52,220 bases of DNA from Bacteroidia bacterium (GTDB lineage: Bacteria; Bacteroidota; Bacteroidia; Bacteroidales; Prolixibacteraceae): the NCBI GenBank assembly GCA_025358025.1, contig JANYKW010000172.1, positions 1-52,220 of the forward strand. The letters are read 5' to 3'. Shown one piece after another: positions 29,301 to 36,845 of the stretch. The translations under genes and the position numbers were made by a program. Position 1 is the stretch's first letter. Each line of letters opens with the position of its first letter. The notes below the pieces were generated by a model. That model searched no databases. It was not told where the DNA came from and was given only the letters and a program-made list of their open reading frames with translations.

Positions 29301-29458
29301 CCGGGCGGATGACCTACTTCCAGTCTGAAGGCTGTAGTAATAAACTCACCACAGTCCCAAAAGCTGGCAGTCGGCTCAATTGTCAGCATATATACAACTG
29401 CCGCAATTAGAAAAATTCCCCATCCGACAACTGTGTTGTAAAACTTGAATGTTCTCAT
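26333..29458 (-). CDS. DUF2723 membrane protein, GT-C-like glycosyltransferase candidate
   Basis: 1041 residues. The N-terminal half has about a dozen membrane helices and the DUF2723 signature SFWDCGEFITT (33-43) with GHPPGAPLF (49-57); an acidic residue in the first periplasmic loop is typical of GT-C transferases such as protein O-mannosyltransferases. The soluble C-terminal part (from about 640) includes NGDNDTFPLWYAQEVEG and a TPR-like end (about 860-1000). The family is widespread in Bacteroidetes. A transferase role is inference from topology, not from demonstrated activity. Stands alone with a 471-bp spacer upstream. Confidence 0.85.
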   Translation of the reverse strand: MRTFKFYNTVVGWGIFLIAAVVYMLTIEPTASFWDCGEFITTAFRLEVGHPPGAPLFMIMGRIFTMFASSTSQIPVMVNVMSALASAFTILFLFWSITHLAKKILLSGEKETLPELIAIIGAGVVGALAYTFSDTFWFSAVEGEVYGTSSLFTALVFWAILKWENEADDDFANRWIILICYLIGLSIGVHLLNLLAIPAIVFVYYFRKYEPDRNGILIASGISLVILAMLIWLVIPGLVVAASWFELLFVNGVGLPFNSGVIIYAIVLTSAIGYGIIYTHRHKKVVANTVLIGLSVIVIGYSSYAMTVIRSSANPPMDQNNPDNVFSLLSYLNRDQYGSRPLGYGQYYNAPLDEKNPYIKGSPSYIMKNGRYAIAEYKQIPNYDPRFCTIFPRMYSSNAEHVQEYKNWAGIKGTPVQTTNRQGEAETLMKPTFGENLQFFFTYQVGFMYLRYFMWNFSGRQNDVQGQGGILGGNWITGINFLDSIRLGDQKNLPPTIGDNKAKNAYFMLPFLLGLLGMFFQYQSGKKGKQDFTVVMLLFIMTGLAIVVYLNQDPLQPRERDYAYAGSFYAFAIWIGLGVLAIYDIFKKFSPATISAVAATLISLFAVPVLMASENWDDHNRSGRFTARDFGGNYLQTCAPNAIIFTNGDNDTFPLWYAQEVEGIRTDVRVCNLSYLQTDWYIDQMRKKYYDSDPLPISFTEDQVVQGTRDILYVLDQLKRPINLNDALEFVRSEDPGSKLQQADNASFLPSKQLYFPVDKKAVLASGTVDSKDDSLIVSKLDINLTGNYISKDEMIILDIINNNKWKRPIYFAVTVGREKYLNLQEYFQAEGFAYRLVPIKTKVKDGQIGRVNSKLMYDNIINKFKWGNMNDPKVYLDENNMRMSMNIRNNFVRLADQLVIEGKTDSAVAVLDRCNELVPNKKVPFNYFNMLMAEAYYKAAQYDMQKMGKERTSMEVNMLPSSVKKGNDVVRQMVENNEREILYFISLDPKFRDSVSEDLQRAFYLLQELGSITEKYGEKDLSNEINAKLSKMFSVIQPGK

Positions 29459-29535
29459 CAGCTTAATTTTAATCTATCACTAAAAAATGAAATCGCAAGA
29501 TTTGTCAATCACCAACCGATATGATAATAATCCTC

Positions 29536-29553
29536 ATCCGCCAGCTGGCGGAT
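29536..29553. repeat. Perfect 18-bp palindrome
   Basis: ATCCGCCAGCTGGCGGAT is fully self-complementary and much richer in G+C than its surroundings. Could be a dispersed palindrome or a binding site. Confidence 0.6.
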
Positions 29554-29870
29554 TCTATCTGACCATTAAAAAACAAATCATTAACAGATGAAACGAACAA
29601 ATGGAGATCTTGCCATGCAATCCTACCTCCTGATGTGTCAGGTTCAAACCATCTAAAAATCTCTGCGAAGATATAAAATCTTTGTCCACAGCAGAAATGG
29701 TTTCAAGTTGATCTGCGCGCATAAAAAATATCTTTTATAAAGGTAATATAAATATTTGCATATTACTGATATTCAATTATTTATATATATGCATCCGGTT
29801 ATTTATACTCCTAAAATAACTCATTATAAAAAGTTTACCAAAGAATCTGTGTTCTTTTTTGATTTTCATA

Positions 29871-29900
29871 TTGGCAGAAAAAAAAATCTTTGTATTTTTG
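29871..29900 (+). promoter_or_regulatory. Promoter of tRNA-Gln
   Basis: TTG (29871-29873), 19 nt, then TATTTTTG (29893-29900), which fits TAnnTTTG. The predicted start lies near 29907, 23 nt before the mature tRNA. Confidence 0.6.
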
Positions 29901-29929
29901 CGCCGTCTTAAATGATAAGACACTTTGAT

Positions 29930-30002
29930 TGACCCGTGGTGTAATTGGCAACACGTCTGATTTTGGTTCAGAAGAGTTCTAGTTCGAGCCTAGACGGGTC
30001 AA
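29930..30002 (+). tRNA. tRNA-Gln (anticodon TTG)
   Basis: 73 nt cloverleaf. Acceptor TGACCCG pairs with CGGGTCA; anticodon stem TCTGA/TCAGA encloses the loop TTTTGGT, giving anticodon TTG; the T-arm is TCTAG-TTCGAGC-CTAGA; discriminator A. The CCA end is not encoded. Followed directly by a terminator shared with dgt. Confidence 0.97.
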
Positions 30003-30004
30003 CA

Positions 30005-30039
30005 TTTAAAAAGGGAGCCCTGCCGGCTCCCTTTTTAAA
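30005..30039. terminator. Bidirectional intrinsic terminator between tRNA-Gln and dgt
   Basis: GGGAGCC (30013-30019) pairs with GGCTCCC (30025-30031) around CTGCC, extended by A5/T5 and TTT/AAA. Serves tRNA-Gln on the plus strand and dgt on the minus strand; it overlaps the last bases of dgt. Confidence 0.9.
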
Positions 30040-31378
30040 TTCCCGGCAGATTTATTCCGGTTATTTTCCTGTACAGATCCAGGGCATAAAGATCTGTCAT
30101 CCCGGATACGAAATCAACAATGGTTTGCAATTGTTCATATGGATCCTCGCTTTGCAGATGGTATTGTTGCGGAATAATGGATAATAATTTTTCTGACAGA
30201 GGATCGTCAGGATCCAGAATCGCCGGTATAAACTCCTGAAGCAACGTGCCAAGAATTTTATAACCTGCAATTTCAATCTGGATGACAGATGGATCCTTGT
30301 AAATTCTGGAATAAGATATTTTCTTTATTTCATCCATGGCCTTCCCCGAGGTTCCCCGCAGCATCTTTAACAGGGATGAGCACTCCTTACCATACAGCAT
30401 AAGATCCATGTTCTCAATAAAGATCCTGGCGCACTCTTTTACAAGTTTCCCGATCACCATGGCACGCAGGTAGCTGATGCGCTCATTCCGGTCCTGCACA
30501 ATCTTGAGATTATCAAAGATGATTGCCATAATATCTTTGTCTGAAACCGCATCAAAAAAATCCATAAGCAGCTCCTCCGTATCTTTCGAAGAGACTATTT
30601 TGAGTTTATGCGCATCTTCCAAATCTATTATCTGATAACAAATATCGTCTGCAGCTTCGACCAGGTATACCAATGGATGACGGGAATAATGAGCTGGATT
30701 ACCTGATCTCATGCCTATACCAAGATGGGAGGCAATTTTTTGATACAGCTGCTTTTCAGTCTGAAAAAATCCAAATTTATTTTTATCCCCTGCCAAAATT
30801 GATTCGTAGGGATATTTTACACCGGCAGCCAGGGTGGAGTAAGTGAGTCCAAATCCACCTTCCCGCCTTCCATTGAAAGTGTGCGTCAACAATCTGAAGG
30901 CATTGGCATTTCCATCAAATCGGGTGAAATCAGTCTGTTGCTCCTGTGGAAGCTTTTCAATCAATGATTTACCAGGACCCTTGCTGAAGAAATTGGAGAT
31001 AGCATGTTCTCCCGAATGACCAAAAGGCGGATTGCCCATGTCGTGGGCAAGAGATGCAGTTGAAACGATGGTTCCAATTTCGGCAAGGGTAGCCGGATTC
31101 GGGCGATCCTCCCTTTTTGACAATTCCAGGCCAACCAGATTGCCCAGCGATCGTCCAACACTGGCAACTTCAAGGGAATGGGTAAGCCTGTTATGGACAA
31201 AAATACTACCTGGCAAAGGAAATACCTGTGTCTTATTTTGCATTCTTCTGAATGGTGAAGAGAAAATAATGCGGTCATAATCTCTTTGAAAGGCTGTTCT
31301 GATCTCTTCAGGTTCGTCGTAAGTCTTGTTTTCAAAGCCCAAACGCAAAGGAGAGATCAACTGACTCCATTTTGTCAT
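30035..31378 (-). CDS. dgt: Deoxyguanosinetriphosphate triphosphohydrolase-like HD protein
   Basis: 447 residues. HD-type metal site: His67 in NRLTHSLEV, His112-Asp113 in SLAHDMGNPPFGHSGEH, and a later Asp in LVEAADDICYQIID. The N-terminus (RTAFQRDYDRIIFSSPFRR) and the length match dGTP triphosphohydrolases, which hydrolyse dGTP to deoxyguanosine and triphosphate to adjust nucleotide pools. Divergent from the CysP-like permease with a 109-bp intergenic region. Its stop overlaps the shared terminator. Confidence 0.93.
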   Translation of the reverse strand: MTKWSQLISPLRLGFENKTYDEPEEIRTAFQRDYDRIIFSSPFRRMQNKTQVFPLPGSIFVHNRLTHSLEVASVGRSLGNLVGLELSKREDRPNPATLAEIGTIVSTASLAHDMGNPPFGHSGEHAISNFFSKGPGKSLIEKLPQEQQTDFTRFDGNANAFRLLTHTFNGRREGGFGLTYSTLAAGVKYPYESILAGDKNKFGFFQTEKQLYQKIASHLGIGMRSGNPAHYSRHPLVYLVEAADDICYQIIDLEDAHKLKIVSSKDTEELLMDFFDAVSDKDIMAIIFDNLKIVQDRNERISYLRAMVIGKLVKECARIFIENMDLMLYGKECSSLLKMLRGTSGKAMDEIKKISYSRIYKDPSVIQIEIAGYKILGTLLQEFIPAILDPDDPLSEKLLSIIPQQYHLQSEDPYEQLQTIVDFVSGMTDLYALDLYRKITGINLPGI

Positions 31379-31435
31379 GCTGATAGGTTCTGGTGACAGT
31401 TCAAATTTGAATCATTTTTCGAACATTTCAAACTG

Positions 31436-31466
31436 TTTGTTGAAAGTTTTTAAATATATATATTCG
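31436..31466 (+). promoter_or_regulatory. Promoter of the PiT-family permease
   Basis: TTTG (31436-31439), 19 nt, TATATTCG (31459-31466); both boxes fit the Bacteroidetes consensus apart from one T-to-C change in the second. Predicted start near 31473, 15 nt before the ATG at 31488. Confidence 0.7.
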
Positions 31467-31487
31467 CAGAACTTTTATAGATACGTC

Positions 31488-32531
31488 ATGCTTTCACCTA
31501 TGCTCGATGGTTTATTGCTTCCCCTGCTGGTTGCTATGTTTTTAGGAATCAACATGGGAGGAAGTGGAACAGCTCCTTCGTTTGCCACGGCATATGGTTC
31601 AGGAATTCTTCGCAGGACTTTCATACCGGGTCTTTTTGGAATATTTGTTTTACTGGGAGCCCTGCTGGCGGGAAAAAATACAGCCATCACCCTGGGAAAA
31701 GAAATTCTTCCTGCAGTGAGCCTAGATTATACGCTAACCACCATTATTCTTTTTTCGGTGGCTCTCTCCCTGCTTTTTGCCAACTTGCTCGGTGTACCGC
31801 AATCTACATCCCAATCCACGGTGGCCGCCCTGATTGCACCGGCTCATTATGTCGGGCAGCTTAATACCCACAAAATATTTTATGAAATAATTCCTACCTG
31901 GATCATTCTCCCCTTTGTATCCTTCGGTATCATGTATTTTCTGGCCCAGACTGTTAATCGAAAGTTCGACCTAAAACATCCTGATTATTTTTTTACCGAA
32001 AAACGACAAAAGTTTTTAAAATGGGTAGTTATCGTCTCCAGTTGCTACGTGGCATTTTCCATCGGATCCAACAATGTTGCCAATGCTGCAGGACCTATTA
32101 CCTCCATGATCACCAACGAGCTTCACTTCAATCCGACCAGTGGCAATTTCTTACTGATCATGATTCTTTCCACCCTGATTATTGCGCCTGCTTTTGCCAT
32201 CGGAAGCTCCATTTTCGGGCACAAGCTGATGATTAAAACCGGAACTGAAATCATAGAGATAGGAAAAGTTGAGGCTTCGATGATCTCCTTTGTGACTGCT
32301 ACGCTGCTGCTTGGGGCTTCAGTAACAAAAGGAATCCCTACTTCGCTGGTTCAATTAAACACCTTTGCGATTCTAGCCCTTAGTATCACCAAGTTTGGCT
32401 GGAAGAAAACCTTTTCCAATAAAGCAGTTAAAGAATTTTGGCTGATATGGTTAATTGCTCCGCTGATTGCCTTTATCTTATCTTATCTGCTTACCTCCCT
32501 GGCCGATCAGTTCGGATTGTTAGCCATCTGA
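31488..32531 (+). CDS. PiT-family anion permease, CysP-like (sulfate more likely than phosphate)
   Basis: 347 residues from the ATG at 31488, which follows a good promoter; an upstream TTG at 31377 is open but would start before the promoter. About ten membrane segments in two inverted halves. The phosphate-type repeats GxNDxANxxG are altered: the first is GINMGGSGTAPSFATAYGSG, without the Asp, and the second is GSNNVANAAGP, with Asn in place of Asp. This pattern is what I recall of the CysP sulfate permease of Bacillus. FANLLGVPQSTSQSTV is also conserved. The end abuts the stop codon of the convergent YgjP-like gene. Confidence 0.8.
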   Translation: MLSPMLDGLLLPLLVAMFLGINMGGSGTAPSFATAYGSGILRRTFIPGLFGIFVLLGALLAGKNTAITLGKEILPAVSLDYTLTTIILFSVALSLLFANLLGVPQSTSQSTVAALIAPAHYVGQLNTHKIFYEIIPTWIILPFVSFGIMYFLAQTVNRKFDLKHPDYFFTEKRQKFLKWVVIVSSCYVAFSIGSNNVANAAGPITSMITNELHFNPTSGNFLLIMILSTLIIAPAFAIGSSIFGHKLMIKTGTEIIEIGKVEASMISFVTATLLLGASVTKGIPTSLVQLNTFAILALSITKFGWKKTFSNKAVKEFWLIWLIAPLIAFILSYLLTSLADQFGLLAI

Positions 32532-33260
32532 TCAGATCAACCCCGGTCTGAATTTCTTCATGGCCTTGTCGAGTTCATCCGAATCAGGGTAATGGCTCTT
32601 TAGTTTTCCCTTGAAAGAAGCTCCATGATTGGGTATTTTAGTATGAACCAGTTCATGAACGATGATGTAATCTATCAACCTGTCGGGAAGACGCATCAGA
32701 TGAAGATTCAGATTAATATTCTTCAGGCCCGAACAACTTCCCCAATTGGTCTTGTTATTCTTGATGGTAATTGCTTTAAAGGAATATCCAAGCTGCTGTG
32801 CCAGTTCACGAGTCCTGCCGGGAAGATATCTTTTCGCTTCATAACGAAGCACTCCTTCAACAGCAAATCTGATTTTGTCGGAAATCTCCGGGTTTTGCAA
32901 CGAAGCCATTCCCGGATAGCCAATAACTACTGATTGTTCCTCAGGGCGCACCTGAACCTCAATTCTGTCTGATTCTGAGGGTGAGAGGTGGTATTTAAAG
33001 TTTCTTGTCGAGAAAAGGTATCCCGGCATCAGCGATTTCCTGGTAAGGCCTTGCTTTTCAAGCTTTAGCCTGGTATTAATCACCCATTCCATTTTCTCCT
33101 CAAGAAATGCCTCTCCCCTGGAGAAAGAGAAGAGCCACGGAATGGAAACCGATACTGCCCCAGTTGATTTTACCGAAATTCTGAGTCGGTTTAATCTTGC
33201 TTTGCGAATCAACTGAACCTCACCAATCCCATCCATCAAGAGGATCTTTACTGCTTTCAT
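32532..33260 (-). CDS. YgjP-like zinc metallohydrolase (DUF45)
   Basis: 242 residues. HELVH at 202-206 gives the zinc ligands and catalytic Glu, and His212 (NHGASF) is a likely third ligand. KNNKTNWGSCSGLKNINLN (168-186) is the family signature. The group is related to SprT/WLM peptidases; function in bacteria is not well defined. Convergent and abutting with the permease gene: both genes end in ATC-TGA, so the junction is a 12-bp palindrome. Confidence 0.9.
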   Translation of the reverse strand: MKAVKILLMDGIGEVQLIRKARLNRLRISVKSTGAVSVSIPWLFSFSRGEAFLEEKMEWVINTRLKLEKQGLTRKSLMPGYLFSTRNFKYHLSPSESDRIEVQVRPEEQSVVIGYPGMASLQNPEISDKIRFAVEGVLRYEAKRYLPGRTRELAQQLGYSFKAITIKNNKTNWGSCSGLKNINLNLHLMRLPDRLIDYIIVHELVHTKIPNHGASFKGKLKSHYPDSDELDKAMKKFRPGLI

Positions 33261-33411
33261 ACGTGTCCTGAGAATGTTATTCTTTGAAAAAAACCCGGGT
33301 AAATCTATGGAATTATTTCTTAATTTTGGATTACCTGCCGGTGATATTAAATTTCTTGATTTAAGAAATTGCTTAAATTTAAAGAATCAATTTGCCGGAA
33401 GCGTAAACAAA

Positions 33412-33435
33412 AATTTAAACAGTCTGGTTTAAATT
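33412..33435. repeat. 9-bp inverted repeat upstream of the YtxH gene
   Basis: AATTTAAAC and GTTTAAATT are separated by AGTCTG. The left 15 nt (AAATTTAAACAGTCT) match the right end of the MITE-like element at 12526-12539 almost exactly. It may be an operator-like site or a solo element end. Confidence 0.4.
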
Positions 33436-33494
33436 GGAGTATCCTGCCAGTTATTTATAATCAACGTTTTCAACCAACAATAAAATCAAACATC

Positions 33495-33728
33495 ATGAGT
33501 GAAAATAACGGGACAAAAATCTTACTGGCATTCGTAGCCGGAGCAGCCATAGGTGCCGCAATCGGATATTTTCTGCATTCCGATAAAAAAGAGGATATCC
33601 TCAATGACCTGAAGGATAGCGCTTCCAAACTCAAAGAGAATATTGAGGATAACCTGACCAGGGCAAAAGAAGTGGTTGATCAGTTCAGAAAGAGTGACAT
33701 GGGACCTTCATCCGAAAATCCTGCATAA
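33495..33728 (+). CDS. YtxH-domain small envelope protein
   Basis: 77 residues from the ATG at 33495 (MSENNGTK); an upstream in-frame start at 33369 gives an unlikely basic leader. A Gly/Ala-rich membrane helix (about 8-25, ILLAFVAGAAIGAAIGYFL) is followed by a charged amphipathic helix (ILNDLKDSASKLKENIEDN), the YtxH pattern. Related proteins are small stress-linked membrane proteins; exact role unknown. First of a three-gene cluster; 3 bp separate it from the next gene. Confidence 0.85.
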   Translation: MSENNGTKILLAFVAGAAIGAAIGYFLHSDKKEDILNDLKDSASKLKENIEDNLTRAKEVVDQFRKSDMGPSSENPA

Positions 33729-33731
33729 AAT

Positions 33732-34094
33732 ATGGAACGTGAACCTGCCGAATTTTTTCAGGAGCTAAAGCTTTTGGTATCCGACTACCTTGAAGCAAGG
33801 TTAAAGTTGTTCAAATATGAGATTTATGAAAAGAGTGCTAAAATCTCAGCAACGCTTTTTTCCTCCCTGGTCATCGCCATGCTGGCATCCATGATCCTCT
33901 TTTTCCTGAGCATTGCCCTTGGATTTTATCTTGGATCAGTCTTAAATAGTTACGGTACCGGATTTATGATTGTGACCGGCTTTTACATACTCCTTTTGTT
34001 GCCCTTCATTTTTTTTAGAAAAAGCTGGATCGAAAAGTCAATTATAAATAGCGTGATTGAACAATTGATGGATAAAGAGGAGGATGAGAAATGA
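33732..34094 (+). CDS. Holin-superfamily-like membrane protein (phage holin 3_6 type)
   Basis: 120 residues. An amphipathic N-terminus (FFQELKLLVSDYLEARLKLF) precedes two membrane helices (about 39-63 and 77-95). This matches the small family named after a phage holin but common next to YtxH genes in chromosomes without any phage; there is no phage gene here, so lysis is not implied. Overlaps the next gene by 4 bp (ATGA). Confidence 0.75.
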   Translation: MEREPAEFFQELKLLVSDYLEARLKLFKYEIYEKSAKISATLFSSLVIAMLASMILFFLSIALGFYLGSVLNSYGTGFMIVTGFYILLLLPFIFFRKSWIEKSIINSVIEQLMDKEEDEK

Positions 34095-34417
34095 GTCATA
34101 ACCCTACAAAAAAAATTGACAGTCTGACCAAACTCAGAATGGAGAAAAACAAACTGGAAACTTACTGCAAATACCAGGAAAAGCTGATTGGCATAAAAGT
34201 CGATTATTTCAGAAAAAACTATTCTGAAGTTCTAAGCGATTCGATGCTTCCCTACGACAGGGCAACAAACTTAAGAGCGAATAACATACTTGATTCTGCC
34301 AACAATTTGATTGCCATATTATTGCCTGAAGTCTTCAAGGGAAAATTTTTGCCTGGTGTAGTTTTAAAGCTGGTAGAAATCCTGTCGATATGGACTTTCA
34401 GGAAAACTGAAGGATAA
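34091..34417 (+). CDS. Conserved small protein of unknown function
   Basis: 108 residues, not recognised. The N-terminus is charged and probably coiled (LTKLRMEKNKLETYCKYQEK); a hydrophobic stretch near the end (NLIAILLPEVFKGKFLPGVV) could contact the membrane. Start overlaps the holin-like gene, so it is translated with it as the third gene of the cluster. The stop codon TAA falls in the first GGATAAAG unit of the downstream repeat. Confidence 0.75.
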   Translation: MSHNPTKKIDSLTKLRMEKNKLETYCKYQEKLIGIKVDYFRKNYSEVLSDSMLPYDRATNLRANNILDSANNLIAILLPEVFKGKFLPGVVLKLVEILSIWTFRKTEG

Positions 34418-34580
34418 AGGAGGAAGGAGGAAGGTGAAAGGTGAAAGGTGAAAGGTGAAAGGATAAAGGATAAAGTATAAAGGATAAAGTCCCTCAGTAT
34501 GTGACATATAGCCCCATCTAAAATAACAATGGAAAAAGATGTTATATAAGAGGATAAAGGTGAAAGGATAAAGGATAAAG
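34412..34580 (+). repeat. Heptamer-flanked dispersed repeat, copy A
   Basis: A 62-bp core (34490-34551, beginning TCCCTCAGTATGTGACATAT) lies between arrays of GGATAAA/GGTGAAA heptamers (34412-34489 and 34552-34580). The core matches the complement of 48599-48660 with 4 differences. It lies between the convergent ends of the small-protein gene and lpxA. The core has a possible short stem (ATAACA/TGTTAT). It is open in several frames but the differences between copies do not look like those of a coding sequence. Confidence 0.85.
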
Positions 34581-34616
34581 TAGGACTTCGGGAAGAAGGG
34601 GATAGTTTCGTTCGCA

Positions 34617-35399
34617 TCAATCGGGAAAATAACCTTTAATAATCCCTCTTTTGGAGTCCCGGATAAAGAGAAGAATTTCATCTCTTTCGCGTGAAGCAGG
34701 CATCTCTGTTTCGACAACCTCAAGAGCCTGCGAGTTATTGTAACCCTTTTGATAAATAATCCGGTAGATGTCCTGAATCTGGGTAATCATCTCGTTGGTA
34801 AATTCGCGACGGCGCAATCCAATGGAGTTAACTCCTGCATAAGAGAGAGGTTCGCGTCCGGCTTTGATATATGGCGGCACATCTTTCCTTACGAGTGAAC
34901 CACCCGACAACATCACGTGTTTCCCAATGTGGCAGAACTGGTGGATGCCGGTATGACCACCAATAATAGCAAAGTCATCAACGACAACCTCTCCTGCCAG
35001 GGAGGTTGAATTAACAAGAATCACATTATCACCAACCACACAATCGTGGGCGACATGAACATAGGCCATAATCAGACAGTTGCTGCCGATAATAGTTTTG
35101 CCTTTTGCTGAAGTTCCCCGGTTGATGGTAACACACTCACGGATGGTCGTATTGTTACCTATTTCTACTATAGAATATTCTCCTTTAAATTTCAGATCCT
35201 GAGGTTCTCCGCCAATGACGGCGCCCGGAAATATTTTGCAGTTTTTTCCAATACGTGTGCCGGGAAGAATTGTTGCATGAGGGCCAATATTGGTTCCTTC
35301 TCCAATGATTACATCGTCACCAATCGTTGCAAAGGGCTCAACGACAACCCCTCCTGCAAGTTTCGCATTGGGGTGGATATGGGCAAGTACTTGATTCAT
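34617..35399 (-). CDS. lpxA: UDP-N-acetylglucosamine O-acyltransferase
   Basis: 260 residues. Left-handed beta-helix of hexapeptide repeats ([LIV]GxxxxI, for example TIGDDVIIGEGTNIGPHA) followed by a C-terminal helical part. AYVHVAHDC holds the catalytic His118, and PGAVIGGEPQDLKFKGE is the LpxA-specific loop. It transfers the 3-hydroxyacyl chain from ACP to UDP-GlcNAc, the first lipid A step. Placed 10 bp behind lpxC-fabZ, the typical Bacteroidetes order. Confidence 0.97.
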   Translation of the reverse strand: MNQVLAHIHPNAKLAGGVVVEPFATIGDDVIIGEGTNIGPHATILPGTRIGKNCKIFPGAVIGGEPQDLKFKGEYSIVEIGNNTTIRECVTINRGTSAKGKTIIGSNCLIMAYVHVAHDCVVGDNVILVNSTSLAGEVVVDDFAIIGGHTGIHQFCHIGKHVMLSGGSLVRKDVPPYIKAGREPLSYAGVNSIGLRRREFTNEMITQIQDIYRIIYQKGYNNSQALEVVETEMPASRERDEILLFIRDSKRGIIKGYFPD

Positions 35400-35409
35400 C
35401 CGACAATTT

Positions 35410-36804
35410 TTATTTATTTTTTACTATTTGAGCCATAAATTCGCCCTCGCAAACAACTGTATCTCCGACAAAAGCGAGGCCGCGCATGTGTGCGATTCCT
35501 CTTCTGATTGGTCCGGTTAGCTTAATTTTATATACCAGGGTATCACCAGGAACGACTTTCTTCCGGAACTTTATGTTGTCCATCGTCATAAAATAGGTTG
35601 AATAATCACCATCTGCATGCATGGAACTGATAACAAACACGCCCCCGCATTGTGCCATAGATTCGACGATCATCACTCCAGGCATAACCGGCTCTTCCGG
35701 AAAGTGACCCACGAAAAATGGCTCATTCATGGTGACATTTTTCACTCCAATAATATAGTCGTTCCCCTTCTCGATCACTTTGTCCAATAAAAGAAATGGA
35801 TTACGGTGCGGCAACATTCTTTTGATGGCATTGATATCATAGAGAGGTTCCTTGTTGGGGTTGTATTCTGGTGGTGCAGACTCCGCCTGACTGCGCAGAT
35901 TTTCTTTCTGCAAAAGTTTTGTAAATTCTGTATTGGCAAGGTGACCGGGCCGTTTGGCCATGATCCTTCCCTTGATTCTCTTTCCAAGCAAGGCCATGTC
36001 TCCGATGAGGTCGAGCAACTTGTGCCTGGCACATTCATTGTCGAAATGAAGCTTCAGATTGTTCAGTATCCCAATTTCGTTCACCTGAATGTGCTCGTGA
36101 TTAAAAAGATCGGCAATCCTGTTGAGTTCATCCTGGGGCATCTCCTGGTCCATAATGACAATGGCATTATCCAGATCACCTCCTTTGACCAGGTTGTTTT
36201 TCAACAATGCTTCCAGCTCCCTGACAAAAACGAAAGTACGGCAAGGGGCAATCTCGGTTGTAAACTCTGTCGTACTGTCAAATGAGGCAAACTGGTTTCC
36301 AAGAACTTTGGAATTATAGGAGATCAGGACATCGATCGAAAAATTTTCATCCGGAAGAATGGTCAGCTCAGAACCTGTAGACTGGTTGCGATAGGTAATC
36401 TTTTTCTTGACTACAAAGTATTCTCTTTCTGCATGCTGCTCAACAATTCCTGCCTCCTGAATGGCTTCAACAAAGGGAAGAGCACTTCCATCCATGATCG
36501 GGACCTCTGAACCATTGATTTCCATCAGCACATTGTCGATATCCGATGTTATCAACGCAGCCATGCAATGTTCAATGGTGCTTATAGATACATTTCCATC
36601 CTGTAAAACAGTGCCTCTGGCCGTGCCTCTTACCTTGGATACATTGGCATCGATAACTGGTTCACCTTCCAAATCAATCCTTTTAAACCTGAAGCCGAAA
36701 TTTTCGGGAGCTGGTTTAAAGGTCAATGACACCTCAACTCCTGTATGAAGTCCTTTCCCGGTTACGGTAACGGGATAAGCTATGGTATTTTGTTTAACTA
36801 TCAT
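35410..36804 (-). CDS. lpxC-fabZ: Bifunctional LpxC deacetylase / FabZ dehydratase
   Basis: 464 residues from the ATG at 36804; a TTG 7 codons earlier is open. The N-terminal LpxC part has zinc ligand His79 in STIEHCMAAL and HxxxD in ARHKLLDLIGD, and removes the N-acetyl group in the committed lipid A step. The C-terminal FabZ part has LPHRNPFLLLDKV and GHFPEEPVMPGVMIVESMAQ with the catalytic His and Glu, and dehydrates 3-hydroxyacyl-ACP. The fusion is characteristic of Bacteroidetes and couples the two uses of hydroxyacyl chains. A decamer repeat region separates it from lpxD. Confidence 0.97.
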   Translation of the reverse strand: MIVKQNTIAYPVTVTGKGLHTGVEVSLTFKPAPENFGFRFKRIDLEGEPVIDANVSKVRGTARGTVLQDGNVSISTIEHCMAALITSDIDNVLMEINGSEVPIMDGSALPFVEAIQEAGIVEQHAEREYFVVKKKITYRNQSTGSELTILPDENFSIDVLISYNSKVLGNQFASFDSTTEFTTEIAPCRTFVFVRELEALLKNNLVKGGDLDNAIVIMDQEMPQDELNRIADLFNHEHIQVNEIGILNNLKLHFDNECARHKLLDLIGDMALLGKRIKGRIMAKRPGHLANTEFTKLLQKENLRSQAESAPPEYNPNKEPLYDINAIKRMLPHRNPFLLLDKVIEKGNDYIIGVKNVTMNEPFFVGHFPEEPVMPGVMIVESMAQCGGVFVISSMHADGDYSTYFMTMDNIKFRKKVVPGDTLVYKIKLTGPIRRGIAHMRGLAFVGDTVVCEGEFMAQIVKNK

Positions 36805-36845
36805 CCTTGCCTGACTAAAATTCAATTAGTTACTGTATTTTATGG

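Larger units (their letters stand above)
29459..29929. other. 471-bp spacer upstream of the DUF2723 gene
   Basis: No gene. Contains a perfect 18-bp palindrome (29536-29553) and, at the right, the tRNA-Gln promoter (29871-29900). A stretch at 29602-29665 could fold (GGAGAT near 29603 with ATCTCT near 29659, internal CCTGA/TCAGG), but matches no RNA family that I can name. Confidence 0.6.

Noticed and set aside
29602-29665. Possible SRP RNA or TPP riboswitch
   Set aside because: The stretch folds weakly and contains TTTGAACCTGA (minus strand) or TGTCAGGT (plus strand), but lacks the SRP tetraloop with AGCA and the complete TPP core. A covariance-model search (Rfam RF00169, RF00059) would decide.
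33732-34094. Prophage lysis gene
   Set aside because: The holin-like protein has no phage neighbours and sits in a chromosomal YtxH cluster.
34252-34723. Minus-strand frames across the heptamer repeat
   Set aside because: They arise from low-complexity heptamers (YPFTFHLSP-like translation). Differences between the two core copies are not mainly at third positions.
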